From Verpa conica (lineage: Eukaryota; Ascomycota; Pezizomycetes; Pezizales; Morchellaceae), in assembly GCA_033030425.1 (NCBI GenBank), contig JAUFSD010000001.1:1550001-1614000 (forward strand): 64,000 bases of DNA. The letters run 5' to 3'. The position numbers and the translations under genes were made by a program. Below the pieces are notes generated by a model that made no database searches, was not told the origin of the DNA, and saw only the letters and a program-made list of their open reading frames with translations. Below, piece by piece: positions 23,748 through 34,225 of the stretch (within the stretch, counting starts at the first letter, position 1; every line of letters begins with the position of its first letter).

Positions 23748-25189
23748 ATGCCTGCTCCCGACTCCCCGACGCTCTTGGTTGCCCGTTTCCTGAAGTCTAA
23801 TGGCTATGACAAGGTCTGTATATATCATAGTAAAGAGCAAGATCAACTAACATAACATATGGAAGTAGACATTGGCCAGCTTCCTCGAGGAGACAAATCT
23901 CGATGCCTCCGCCGTGGATCCTAAAGACCCGAGTACTGCCTTGACACTCGAGAAACTGTTGGATGAAAAGAGACTATTTGATCTATCCCTCAAGCTGGAG
24001 AGAGTCGAGATTATCGAGGGTGAAGATGAATTCACAGTTCCATGTTGGTTATTCCCTCCCCCACTATCAATTATTATGTTCCATGTTAGCTATTCCCCCC
24101 TCCCCCACTATCAAGTATTATATCCTACATACAACTAACAACAAAAAAGACCCTTCAATCCCCCGCCAAATCGCCCCCTCCGGTATTCCCCAATCAAACG
24201 TCCTCTTCGTAACAATCGCCTCCCGTATAACCCCCTTCAACAGCCCCCTCCTCATCGCCTCCACCGCCGACCGAGCCCTCAGACTCTACACCCTCGACGG
24301 CACCCTCCTCCGCACACACACCCACCTACACACCTCCGCCATTCTCTCCTGCGCCGTCCTCCGCAACAAATGGCTCATCACAACCTCCATGGGCGGGCAC
24401 GTCGTTCTCTCCGACGCCGACACCGGCGCCGTTCTCAGCACGCTCAAACCACACGATAAGTACGCCATAAAAGCCGTCCTCCACAACGACAGCTACCTAG
24501 CCACCGCCGCATACGACAAGACCATAGTGGTCTACAGCATCACCTACGACGACCACGCCACACCCTCCATAGAAACCCCCCTCGGTAAACTAACCCTCCC
24601 TACCCCCCCAGAAGCAATCTGCTTCGTAACCCTCCCATCCACACACTCCTCCTCCTCCCCGGCTCTCGTATACTCCCGCCGCGACTCGACTTTCCTCTAC
24701 TACCACACTCTAGCCCCTTCCCTCCCTGCACACTCTACACGGAACTTGGCCCCCGACTCTAACTCTTGGGTATCGTTCCATGCCATGTGGCTCTGTCCGT
24801 CTCCGTGTGATCCTACACTCCTCGCTGTTGCGACTTCTTCGATCCCGTCAATGAAGTTTATTCTCGTCCGTGTGGATAGTGAGGATACTGTCAAGGAGGT
24901 CTTTACGCAGGCGCCGCAGGGTCCGTATTCTACTGCTGTGCTTGCGTGGAGGCCTCAGGGGTCTGGGGTATGGGTTAATGCGGATGACGGTGTTGTGAGG
25001 GGCATTGAGGTCAAGAGTGGGAGGGTCAAGGTTGCGTTGAAGGTGAGTGAGAGGGGGGAGAAGGTCAGGACGCTTTGGGCAGGGAGTGTAGATGGGAAGG
25101 AGTGGCTGGTAACAGGGGCGTTCGATAAAGGATTGAAGGTATGGAGTGTACCGGGGGAGTCTGGGGAGGTGGAAGTGGTGGATCAATGA
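23748..25189 (+). CDS. LisH and WD40-repeat protein
   Basis: Scaffold-type beta-propeller protein of 426 residues; partner unknown. Three exons, 23748-23813, 23869-24043 and 24150-25189; donors GTCTGT and GTTGGT, acceptors AAGTAG and AAAAAG. The first splice creates a LisH dimerisation motif at about residues 6-38 (ARFLKSNGYDKTLASFLEE). After a short linker, WD40 repeats run from about residue 95 to the end; recognisable blades include ALRLYTLDG, HTSAILSCAV, GHVVLSDADTGAVLSTLKPHDKY, AAYDKTIVVYSI and the final GAFDKGLKVWSVPG. Intron 2 contains a tandem duplication that includes the donor. The region after 24150 is strongly C-rich at third positions, unlike the first exons. Confidence 0.85.
24037..24121 (+). 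repeat. Tandem duplication covering the exon 2/intron 2 junction
   Basis: Two head-to-tail copies, 24037-24077 and 24078-24121. Both start GTTCCATGTT and share CCCCCACTATCAA. The first copy spans the last bases of exon 2 and the donor GTTGGT; the second has GTTAGC at the same place. They differ by a 3-nt length change in the C-rich tract plus a few substitutions. Confidence 0.85.
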
Positions 25190-25380
25190 TTGGTGTAACT
25201 GGTTTATATTATATATACTATCTGCACTGGTAATGATCACGAGTCTTGTTTTTCCTGCCGAGAAAACCACAACTTCAGGTACTCGGGTTGATAACATGAC
25301 CCTTCTACCTATATACCCTAGGGATAGAGCATTAGAACAAGAGTCTACAACCACCCCCCCCCACAAGCTACAAAAAGATA

Positions 25381-25436
25381 TGCGACAAACCCGGATTGAA
25401 CGGGTGACCTTCAGATGACACCCCGGATAATGAAGA

Positions 25437-25467
<31 letters not shown>

Positions 25468-25473
25468 TATCGC
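25381..25473 (-). tRNA. tRNA-Phe (GAA) with 20-nt intron
   Basis: The acceptor stem GCGATAA pairs with TTGTCGC (one T-G wobble) and the discriminator is A. The D arm is GCTC-AGTTGGGA-GAGC, the anticodon arm TCAGA-CTGAAGA-TCTGA with anticodon GAA, and the T arm ACCCG-TTCAATC-CGGGT. A 20-nt intron sits after position 37, the canonical place, and contains TTC that can pair with the anticodon GAA. Mature length is 73 nt before CCA addition. Box A and box B are both intact. Confidence 0.96.
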
Positions 25474-26166
25474 GTCGCATGTGCTTTCGTCCGAACTCTG
25501 GAGAATTTATACTTATCTGTGGGGTAACTCTTGGCAGAGCGGGCAAAAAAAAAAATCTCCGCCAGGGGTTGAACCCTGAGGTACTTAATGCGGTTAGCCT
25601 AGTCCTGGGCTTGAAAGGATAAAAAGTCGCGGGAACGTCGTCCCTCGTCTTCTACAACTCATCATCAGAACCACAGCTTTTTTTCTTGTTTGCAGACGAA
25701 TTGGTCTGTTTGTACATACCCAAAAACAAAAATAATATCCATTTATGATGCTTTTTAATCTGATATCACCTCCTTTTCTCCCACCATATGTAACTCCCTT
25801 CCACCCCCCTTACCAACACTCTGGTGCAAAGCCTGATTTGTATTCGTGGTTTGTTCCTATTTTGGTGTAAGGCAGATTGAAGAGACTCTCTACTCACCGC
25901 GACGCCCTGATCATGTGGGCGTAGTGGTCCATTTACTGTAGTCTACATCCTTTTTTTTCTTGTATTTATTTTAAATTTGTTATGTCTTTCAAAATAATGA
26001 ATTTATATACATTTCTTCTTCTTGCTCATGTTATACCCCATATTAGCGTGTTCCTAAATGATTTTGTCCCCCCTCCCCCGAGACCTCATCCTTCATCCAC
26101 TACCCATAACTCACTACACACCATTATTCTTATCAATTCCCACTACATCTCCAACCTCAAAAAAAG
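25474..26166. other. Intergenic region with tRNA-like relic
   Basis: On the minus strand at about 25546-25592 the sequence CAGGGTTCAACCCCTG resembles a T arm with box B. It is followed by GCGGAGA and a run of 11 T, a Pol III terminator. No matching 5' acceptor or D arm was found upstream, so it looks like the 3' half of a dead tRNA. The rest, up to the ATG at 26167, is AT- and C-rich leader. Confidence 0.4.
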
Positions 26167-28356
26167 ATGCTCAGCCAATTCACCAGCAGATCAAGATCCG
26201 ACTCCCGCCCTCGCCCACTACACATACCAGGTCGAAGAACAAGGGTCCGCTCCTTGATCGAATTCTACAACCAGAAAGCTCTCAGTCAGGTAGTCGTCAC
26301 GTCACGGCCATATCAGGACCGGAATAAGATTCCAAGTAATAGGGTGAGGTCCTTGGTGCTGTCTTATACTAATGCTGCGTCCGCTGTTACATCTACAAGT
26401 AATCTTAATAGCGGTAGGGAGGATGGTGGGTTGGTGGTGAGGGCTGATATGGCTCCTTATGTTGCATTGAGGGGACAGGTGGATGTTAGTGAGGTGAATA
26501 TCCCCTCAGCGAAAACTGGAGATGTAGGGCTTCGCTCTGTTAGGAGTTGGAAGTCGAATAGGGAGCGGGAGTCGACTGTGAAGACGGAAGGGGATGAAGT
26601 AGTGGCGAGAAGATCTACTAGGAGGAGGAAGAAGGGCTCGAGACGTGCTTCTCAGAAGAGTGTTGGATCTTCTGAAGAGGTCACGGTAGTACAACAGAAG
26701 GGGGTGCAGCCTCTTACAGCTCCTCGACTAAAGGCTCTAGAGAGCGAGGTTAACAGATCGTCTTCTCTTGAAATGGAAGTTTCTGCGTCTATGGAAGATG
26801 CTACTACTGATAGTGAGCCGGCAAAGACTCTTAGCTCGTCGAAGTTGTATATCGAGCAGAACACAGCAAAAGCTGGAGTCAAGATAACTAACCCAGGGCA
26901 AAGGATTTCGGTATCAATAGCTCCTTCAATCGCTTCTAAACGTTCGGGGACTTGGAAAGAGGCATTTCAGTCTGTAAGGGACTCCTTCAGGAGGAAGCCA
27001 TCTGTAACGGAGTCCACAATTTCAACAAAAGCATCTGAAGAGTCAACGCCCTCTTATAAGTCAAGGCCTCTCAAACCTATCCGCGATAACAAGACTCCTG
27101 AGCCACCCGCTACGGGTTATATAACAGCCCCAGATACTTTTGGAGCTTCTAAAAACCCAGTCTTGGCTATCCAAACGCAAGCCAACCGATTGCATATGCT
27201 AGAAACATTAGCATCTGAGGATGATGAGAATACACTTCCGAGTGACCAGGAACAGCAGAAGATTGTGCTGGATGGTAATAAGGCATTACAAGAAGTCTCT
27301 GGCCCATCTCTCACTCAAATCGTGGAGGACCCAAATACACTTTCGGGAGTCGGTGAGCTAGTCGCGTGGGATAATAGTGCTTCAAGAAGAAGACGTTCAA
27401 ATACCTTTTCAAAGCGGAGAAGATCAGAGCGTAGGCCAGTAGCTAATGCATTCCGGACACCATCACCTATACTGATACGGGAGAGTCCATTGAACCCGGT
27501 ATCTCCATTAAGAGTGATCAAGGATAAGATACAAATCATCGATGCAGATATCAGTGATAGTACAGAAATCTTCAATCCACCGAGGGGTGTGTCAGGCGCA
27601 CTCCTTAACCGTGCTTCTATAGATACACTTACATCTTTTAAGGAGCCATCCTTACCAGACTCATTGGACTCTCGAAGCGAAGTACAGAAAAGCGTAACCC
27701 CCGGGGCCGCAGTAAAATCCACGTTTGAGTCATTAAGCTCGCTTGCTACTCCACCACCTAATCCTCCCCAAGCAATAAGGTCTCCGACTGTAATACGAGA
27801 AATGGCGTTCCCAGCACTCAGCCTAAGAGATGGGGAACAGGATACACCTGCGACAATTGTGCCGGTACTTAAGCGTAAATCGGCTATGGAACATATTTCC
27901 ATCCCAAAGAAGGTAATATACGGTGACGCTGATTGGAGGATAGACAGAGATGCCAGCGGAAGTTATACCATTGATGAAGCCACCCGAAGGTTGCAAGAAT
28001 TTCGGGGAGATGAGGGTGCCTCTGACTTATATAATGGCCAACGGACAAGCTCGACTTCTGGAACGCAAGAATCTGAATTCACTACACTAACTAGCCAAAA
28101 TTACGCTGCCCTAGTCCCTGAAGCTGGTGTATCACTGGAAGCATATAGAGAAATGGTGGAACAGTCATTCTCGGTGTATAATATTAATCCTTCACCCCCA
28201 ATAGGAACCCCACCACCCGCTTCTCAATATTATGAGAAGATTAGAGAGTATAAGCCACAGGCTCTTGCTGAAGAAACATCTGTCATCGTGGTAAGCGCTA
28301 ATAGGAAAAACGAACAAGTAACGAGAGGGAGGAGAAGGAGACTTGTAGGCTCGTGA
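26167..28356 (+). CDS. Large disordered protein, unknown function
   Basis: Single-exon ORF of 729 residues. No domain recognised. It has a basic N-terminus (SRSRSDSRPRPLHIPGRRTR), a basic Lys/Arg cluster near 138-160 (RRSTRRRKKGSRRAS), many Ser-Pro and Thr-Pro sites that could be kinase targets, and a basic C-terminus ending RGRRRRL. The composition is uniform and the frame open for 2.2 kb, so coding is likely. Such Ser/Pro-rich proteins in fungi are often cell-polarity or nuclear regulators, but nothing specific supports a role here. Confidence 0.75.
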   Translation: MLSQFTSRSRSDSRPRPLHIPGRRTRVRSLIEFYNQKALSQVVVTSRPYQDRNKIPSNRVRSLVLSYTNAASAVTSTSNLNSGREDGGLVVRADMAPYVALRGQVDVSEVNIPSAKTGDVGLRSVRSWKSNRERESTVKTEGDEVVARRSTRRRKKGSRRASQKSVGSSEEVTVVQQKGVQPLTAPRLKALESEVNRSSSLEMEVSASMEDATTDSEPAKTLSSSKLYIEQNTAKAGVKITNPGQRISVSIAPSIASKRSGTWKEAFQSVRDSFRRKPSVTESTISTKASEESTPSYKSRPLKPIRDNKTPEPPATGYITAPDTFGASKNPVLAIQTQANRLHMLETLASEDDENTLPSDQEQQKIVLDGNKALQEVSGPSLTQIVEDPNTLSGVGELVAWDNSASRRRRSNTFSKRRRSERRPVANAFRTPSPILIRESPLNPVSPLRVIKDKIQIIDADISDSTEIFNPPRGVSGALLNRASIDTLTSFKEPSLPDSLDSRSEVQKSVTPGAAVKSTFESLSSLATPPPNPPQAIRSPTVIREMAFPALSLRDGEQDTPATIVPVLKRKSAMEHISIPKKVIYGDADWRIDRDASGSYTIDEATRRLQEFRGDEGASDLYNGQRTSSTSGTQESEFTTLTSQNYAALVPEAGVSLEAYREMVEQSFSVYNINPSPPIGTPPPASQYYEKIREYKPQALAEETSVIVVSANRKNEQVTRGRRRRLVGS

Positions 28357-28997
28357 AACAGGAGGATAAGAAAAACAAATAATGAGGGATTAGCGATAAG
28401 TACTTGTCTTTGGATCTGTGATTCTGAGTGAGGAGGTATTGTTGGGATTAGTGGGTTATGCGTCTGTTTATTCGGTTTCATTAAGAAATTGTTTTTTGTT
28501 TGTAAAAAACTAGGGAAACCATTGTTCATACTACTGTTCGTGCAGAATTAATATGGATAGAGTACACAGCGATAGAACGATGCTTGGTATTTTTCATACT
28601 TTAAAATGGAAAGTGGTTCTTGTCTATGGAGTGGTTCGTGTGTTACGGTCTATCTTATATTTCCCTAGAGATATTCTACAGCTCCTATATCCTCCATACT
28701 GGGCTGTGGTTGGCCTTCTGTAATAGGACTTGGAGAGGCACCTCCGGTGTCCCACTAGCCTGTTTAGGAAGCCCCTCTCAATGTTGGCCGAGTGATAACA
28801 TATGATGATTGGCTACACATACTGTTCTCTCCCGATCTAAACTCAACCTATCTAAAGCCCTTCCTAGAGCAACAATAATATAACCGGTTTAATTGTTACT
28901 ACTTGTACAGGCCATAGTGTCATCTGTAGGTGATATAAAATAACGCCCCCCAAAATGCTCGAAAAATCTTAACTGATTCTAGAATATGTATCCTATT
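28357..28997. other. Intergenic region between convergent genes
   Basis: 641 bp with one motif copy at 28789. AT-rich and without other recognisable features. Confidence 0.5.
28789..28804 (-). repeat. Dispersed motif copy CATATGTT-ATCACTCG
   Basis: Full match on the minus strand, in the convergent gap between the disordered-protein gene and the ankyrin gene. Confidence 0.7.
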
Positions 28998-31760
28998 CTA
29001 TCCCCCCCACCCATATCTTCCCTCAACCCCTAAAGACCACCTATTTCCCGCCCCATAGACCTTCTTTTTCCCCAAACAACCCTCGGCACTCCCACTCTGT
29101 TCTATTATCTCACTAAGTTTGCCCTTCCCCTTCCCCCTTGATGCGTCGTCTTTCTCGCCAATTCCTCGACTGACAGTCACTTTCCGGTCAGAACACCAGT
29201 ATACCATCTCGAAAGAAAATGGGTAGAGCGAGCTACCTTGAACAGCGCCATATTCTCCGTTCAAAGTCCTGATTATTCCCTCGAGGCCAATCTCCATAGC
29301 TAGTTCGAATGCCGTCTTCCCTTCCGAGTCCTCCGCAAGAATGTCGGCTCCGTGTTCCAGGAGACTCAAAACAAGCGCCTCGCTTCCGATATCTACTGCC
29401 ATGTGGAGCGCTGTTCTGCCAGCGTTGCCGTTGGCAGTGATATGTGCACCCTTTTCAAGGAGTAACTGCGTAACGGGTACATGACCGTTGAACACTGATA
29501 GGTGGAGGGCTGTATTATTGTCCGCGTTGCGAGTTGTAATATCGGCTCCTCGTTCTAGGAGGAGTTTTACTGTCGATTCGTGTCCATTACCCGCTGCCAT
29601 GATTAAAGGTGTTTGGTCTTCGTTGCCTTTATCTTCAATATCGGCTTCGTTTTCTAGGAGTAACTTCACAACCCACACATGGCCATGAAATACCGATAGA
29701 TGGAGAGCTGTATTGTTCTCTGCGTTGCGAACAGAAATATCTGCTCCCCGTTCTAGGAAGAGCTTTACTGTCGATTCGTGCCCGTTTTTTGCTGCCATCA
29801 ATAAGGGTGTTAGGCCTTCGCTACCTTTGTCTTCAAGGTCAATGTCGGCCTCGTTTTCTAGGAGTAGCTTTGCTATGCATTCGCTGCCACTGATCGCCGA
29901 TAGATGAAGTGCTGTATTATTTTCGTTGTCGCGAGCAGTAATATCGGCTCCCATTTTCAAGAGAAGTGTAACCATGGCGTCGTTTGCGATGTCTACCGCC
30001 ATGTGGAGTGCTGTTTTACCACTATCGTCTGTGGCAGTGATATGGGCCCCTCTTTCTAGTAGAACCTCTGCCACACGCACGTGGCCATTACGCACCGATA
30101 GATGGAGGGCAGTATTGTTGTCTTTGTCGCGAGCAGTAATATCAGACCCTCGTTCTAGAAGGAGGCTTACGACCGGTTCATGTCCCCTTCTTGCCGCCCA
30201 AATCAAGGGCGTTTGGCTCCTGTGGCCTTTCTCATCAATATAAGAATTCTTTTCTAGTAGGAGTAACTTCATCGCTTTCTCGTCACCATACAATGCCGCA
30301 CAATGGAGAGCTGTATCGTTGTCGTCGTCACGGGCACTAATATCAGCCCCGTGCTCTAGAAGGAGCTTCACCATCGATCCGTGTCCCTTTATTGATGCCC
30401 AAATTAATGGTGTTCGGTCTCTAAAGCCTTTTTCATCAACACAAGATTTCTTCTCCTGTAGAAGTAGCTTGGCCACCCCGTCATGGCCATTCAATGCCGC
30501 AGAATTGAGGGCCGTATCGTTGTCGTCATCGTGAGCAGAAATATTGGCCCCCTGTTCCAGAAGAAACTTCACTGTCGTTTCGTGTCCCTTTCTCGCTGCC
30601 CAAATCAATGGTGTCCGGCCCCTGAAACCTTTCTCATCAATAGAAGCTCCCTCCCCTCGTAGCAGTAACTTGGCCACATCGTCATGGCCATAAAACGCTG
30701 CAAAGTGGAGAGCAGTATCATTGAACTTATCACGAGCAGAGATATTGGATCCCCGCTCTAGAAGAAAATTCACCATTGCTTCGTGCCCCTTTCTTGCCGC
30801 CCAAATTAAAGGTGTTCTGTCGAGCTCGCCCTTCTCATCAATACCAGCTCCTCCTTCTAGGAGACGCTTTGCCACTGCTTCATGGCCTTCACGTGCCGAT
30901 AAATGCAGGGCTGTATTATTGAATCTATCGCGGGCAGCAATATCGAACCCCCGCTCCAGAAGTTGTTTCACTATTAATTCGTGCCCATTTCTTGCTGCCA
31001 TTACCAAAGGTGTTCGATCGTCAAGGCCCTTTTCATCAATACCAGCTCCTTTCTCTAGAAGCAACTTTACAATTCCTTCGTGACCACTCAGCGCAGCAAG
31101 GTGGAGGGCAGTATTGTTATTGTGGGAATGGGCATTGATATCGGCTTTCCATTCCAAAAGAAGTTCCGTTATCCCTTCAAATCCTCTAATCGCAGCTCGA
31201 ATCAAGGATGTAAGGCCTTTAGGACATGTATCATCAATACAGCCACCATTTTCCAAAAGCAGCTTTACCATTCCTTCATGGCCTTTATTTACTGCGTGGT
31301 GCAGTGCCGTTTCCCCTAGTTCGGTTCGAGCATGAATGTCCCCTCCATTATCAAGAAGTAGTCTCACCACAGCATCGTGTCCCTCTCTTGCAGCCTGAAT
31401 CAATGGGGTCTCTTCTTCGCCATCTGCTTCATTTACAGATACTCCTTTTTCCAAGAGTAATTTGACAATATGTTCATGGCCATTTTTTGCCGCCACATGG
31501 AGAGGTGTTTCTGAGTACTTCGCCTGCAGTGGGTTTGCCCCCTTCTCGATTGCCAACTTAAGTAGCGATTCATTGCCTTTCTTAGCCGCCCACCAGAATA
31601 AATCATCATGGTCTTGGCATTTATCGATAGAGTCGTAGAGAAGCGAGATTAGGATAGTGTAGGTGCAGCGACTAGTCTGGGTGAATGAATTGAGATCATT
31701 CCGGCTTAGCTCCTTTGCGATAATCAAGAGTAACTCGTTGGGAAAGTCGAGGATTGGCAT
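28998..31760 (-). CDS. F-box and ankyrin-repeat protein
   Basis: Single-exon protein of 920 residues. Residues 3 to about 42 (DFPNELLLIIAKELSRNDL and on) form an F-box, the part that docks to Skp1 in SCF ubiquitin ligases. From about residue 55 to 840 there are roughly 24 ankyrin repeats of 33-34 residues with the consensus D-TALHLAA-GHE-VVKLLLE-GADI, which would form one long substrate-binding solenoid. The last 80 residues are Gly/Lys-rich without a domain. Neighbouring repeats are very similar in DNA, so unequal recombination is likely to change repeat number. Proteins of this architecture are expanded in many fungi and are thought to select targets for degradation. The target here is unknown. 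Confidence 0.92.
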   Translation of the reverse strand: MPILDFPNELLLIIAKELSRNDLNSFTQTSRCTYTILISLLYDSIDKCQDHDDLFWWAAKKGNESLLKLAIEKGANPLQAKYSETPLHVAAKNGHEHIVKLLLEKGVSVNEADGEEETPLIQAAREGHDAVVRLLLDNGGDIHARTELGETALHHAVNKGHEGMVKLLLENGGCIDDTCPKGLTSLIRAAIRGFEGITELLLEWKADINAHSHNNNTALHLAALSGHEGIVKLLLEKGAGIDEKGLDDRTPLVMAARNGHELIVKQLLERGFDIAARDRFNNTALHLSAREGHEAVAKRLLEGGAGIDEKGELDRTPLIWAARKGHEAMVNFLLERGSNISARDKFNDTALHFAAFYGHDDVAKLLLRGEGASIDEKGFRGRTPLIWAARKGHETTVKFLLEQGANISAHDDDNDTALNSAALNGHDGVAKLLLQEKKSCVDEKGFRDRTPLIWASIKGHGSMVKLLLEHGADISARDDDNDTALHCAALYGDEKAMKLLLLEKNSYIDEKGHRSQTPLIWAARRGHEPVVSLLLERGSDITARDKDNNTALHLSVRNGHVRVAEVLLERGAHITATDDSGKTALHMAVDIANDAMVTLLLKMGADITARDNENNTALHLSAISGSECIAKLLLENEADIDLEDKGSEGLTPLLMAAKNGHESTVKLFLERGADISVRNAENNTALHLSVFHGHVWVVKLLLENEADIEDKGNEDQTPLIMAAGNGHESTVKLLLERGADITTRNADNNTALHLSVFNGHVPVTQLLLEKGAHITANGNAGRTALHMAVDIGSEALVLSLLEHGADILAEDSEGKTAFELAMEIGLEGIIRTLNGEYGAVQGSSLYPFSFEMVYWCSDRKVTVSRGIGEKDDASRGKGKGKLSEIIEQSGSAEGCLGKKKVYGAGNRWSLGVEGRYGWGG

Positions 31761-32561
31761 GGCTTGAGCCTTTAGAACCCGGAGGGGGGGGTAGGAGAGG
31801 TCTTGCCTAGTTAAGTATCGTTAGATGGAGAAATCCCGAGCCTAAAAGTTCCACACGTATACATACCTATGTAGCTATGGAGCAAATATGAGAACCCTAG
31901 GTGATAATACGGCGTGTTAAACTCTTGTCGAATATCAGTCTGAGCGATGATATCCGGGTCCGATAGAGCTCTTACTCACACATCATGTAGGTAGCTCTGC
32001 GTCATGTGGGCCTTGGCACTGGGCTAGGGTTTTGAGTGAGGCTCCGGTTTTAAAGTTACCTGTGACCAAGGTCTGGTTGTTTGTTGCTTTAGTAGATAAA
32101 TGTCAAGTCCATGGTGTTGTGGGACTTTGTTATGTCAAAGCTGCCGTTCGTGTGTATGTACGTACTACCATGGTGGGTTTGTCTACTAGTAATCATGAAA
32201 GATCACTCTCTTCTACGGCCCTCCATGCAAAAATCACTTAATACTCCTAGACGTCTCTCTTTAGATGTTAGATCGAGTCCCCACCGGGGCTGGGTTGAGA
32301 CAAGTGTTCATACCTGAAATTCAGACATACCTAAAATGTAGAGACTGTAATTACCGCATAGCATCTTCCCATTAATACTTCCCACTTATTAAGTAGCTCC
32401 CCTCCTCATTCCTCCAAATATAAGGCTAACCTTCTTTCTGTTTTTTTCCTAGGGTATACGCTGAGTTCGAATGAAAGAAATATATACAGGCAAGTATTAT
32501 TCTACATTTTTCTATTCCCCTGTTCCCACTTCCATAGAGCATGAAATCTTTTCTCCCCCCA
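31761..32561. other. Intergenic region
   Basis: 801 bp between the 5' end of the ankyrin gene and the 3' end of NAA20. One motif copy with a changed last base lies at 32194. No gene seen. Confidence 0.5.
32194..32209 (+). repeat. Dispersed motif copy CATGAAAG-ATCACTCT
   Basis: Matches the consensus except for the last base (T instead of G). Preceded by AAT like several other copies. Confidence 0.5.
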
Positions 32562-33265
32562 CTACCAAACTTCATGTGGCTGCACCTTAAATTCCCTGCC
32601 ATTCTCCCGAACACTCTTCCGTTTCTTATCTCTTTTCATCGGCTTCCGCATGTCTATCCTCAAAAATCAGTACTAGCAGCATTCCGCCCAAGCCCAGACA
32701 AAACAGGGGGGGGGGACTTACCATAAGCATCCTCCTCAACCTCTCCAGGCCCAGCCGAATAATACTGCTCAACACATCGATACACAGTATACCCGAAGCC
32801 CTCGTACATACCGATGGCGAGTCTATTCGAGACGCGGACATACAAGTCGACAAAGTAGCCATTGTACACTGATGTAGTGACACGTTCGAGTTCATCCATC
32901 ATTGTTTTCGCGAGGCCGAGACGACGAAAATCAGGAGCGACAGTAACGGCAGTTACATGACCGTGCCATTCTGTGTATTCGCCTTCTGCTTTACCGAGGA
33001 CTATTTTTTCCACCCACCATCAATTACCAAACAAGAGTTAATTGAAGGTTGTAGAGAGACAAAGAGATGGGGATGGGGAGGTGAAAAGTGACGTACTATA
33101 TCCCATAATTTTTCCTCCGGCACTTTCCATCACAGAGCACAGTGTAGGCCATTTCGCGAGATATTGTTGGTAGAAGCTTGGGTCGTAGTTCTCGGTCAAT
33201 ACGTCTAGGTTTGTCAAGTTGAAACGGAACAAGTCCAGTGTGTGGAATGGTCGTAGCGAGCTCAT
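32562..33265 (-). CDS. NAA20: NatB catalytic subunit, N-alpha-acetyltransferase
   Basis: Acetylates the N-termini of nascent proteins that start Met-Asp, Met-Glu, Met-Asn or Met-Gln, on the ribosome, together with the auxiliary subunit Naa25. Three exons, 33265-33097, 33000-32722 and 32653-32562; introns start GTACGT and GTAAGT and end AATAG and GATAG; the product is 179 residues, the usual family size. The start MSSLRPFHTLDLFRFNLTNLD and the WHGHVTAVTV strand are typical Naa20. The acetyl-CoA loop is FRRLGLAK. YFVDLYVRVSN and MYEGFGYTVYR complete the GNAT fold, and the last exon gives the conserved DMRKPMKRDKKRKSV tail. Both splices are needed for family similarity. No defects. Confidence 0.96.
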
Positions 33266-34225
33266 GGTCTTCTTTTGTTCTTTTGTTCTTTCGTCCGTCT
33301 TTCCTTCTCCCTTGCCTCTCCTGCCCTATATTTTCTTTTCTTATTTCTCGTTTTTTCACTTTTCTTTTCTTTTTTAGCCGTAAGTTGAGGTTAGGGTGGT
33401 GGTCGCTATTCTATGAAGGACCTATGTACAAAGTAGGAGTACTGTGGAGGGGGGGATGCGGGGTGTCGTGTGTCGTGTTATCGATAAAAAAAAGGTTCGT
33501 GGAATGGTTTGGTGGGGTTGTTTTAGCTGCAAACATGCTTAAAACGTGACTTGACGTGACGTCGTGACATGTGGGGTTGCACTACAGGGGGGAACCCAAG
33601 CAGATGGGAGGGGTGATGTTTCTCGGTGCCTGACCATGTTGATGTGTGATGTTATCTCCATTTAATTTACAGAAGCCCTTCCAATGTTGAACAAAGGAAG
33701 AATATTGCTTTTTTCACTAATGGAATTAATACCAGAAAGGAGAAAAAAAAGATATCGTTGCTCGAGTTTCATCTGATGATCGTCACGGCTTACTAACCGC
33801 GAACTCTCTCTCACGTGTAGAGTGTGGGCCTTGATCTTCACTCCAACCGCATCGCATATCACGTCCGGCTTCTGGATCTCCCCCCTCCTAAGCGCCCCCC
33901 TTGCTTCCCTCCAACCACCCACTCCTGTTTCGCAAAGACCCGGTACCTGGTCTGGAAGACTTTCTGTGTTTCCGTGCATATTGTACTTCCCCCTGTCATT
34001 CTACGGAACAACAACAGCCTGTAGATGAGCCCATAACATTACATCTACTCATCAAGCTGTTGCTCTTTCTCTTTCTCTCTCTCTTTCCTTTTACATAGTC
34101 GGATACCCAGCCCTCACATATGTACAGATAAAAAACAAACTTAACGAACTTTTCCAAAAAAGAAAAATAGATTTTATTACGCATACATCACCACCGGGTA
34201 TTTACAGCAACTCCATACACGGAAA
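33266..34225. other. Divergent intergenic region
   Basis: 960 bp between the divergent NAA20 gene and the coiled-coil gene. It contains T- and CT-rich tracts (33290-33380 and 34060-34100) of the kind found in fungal promoters. No gene or motif copy. Confidence 0.5.
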
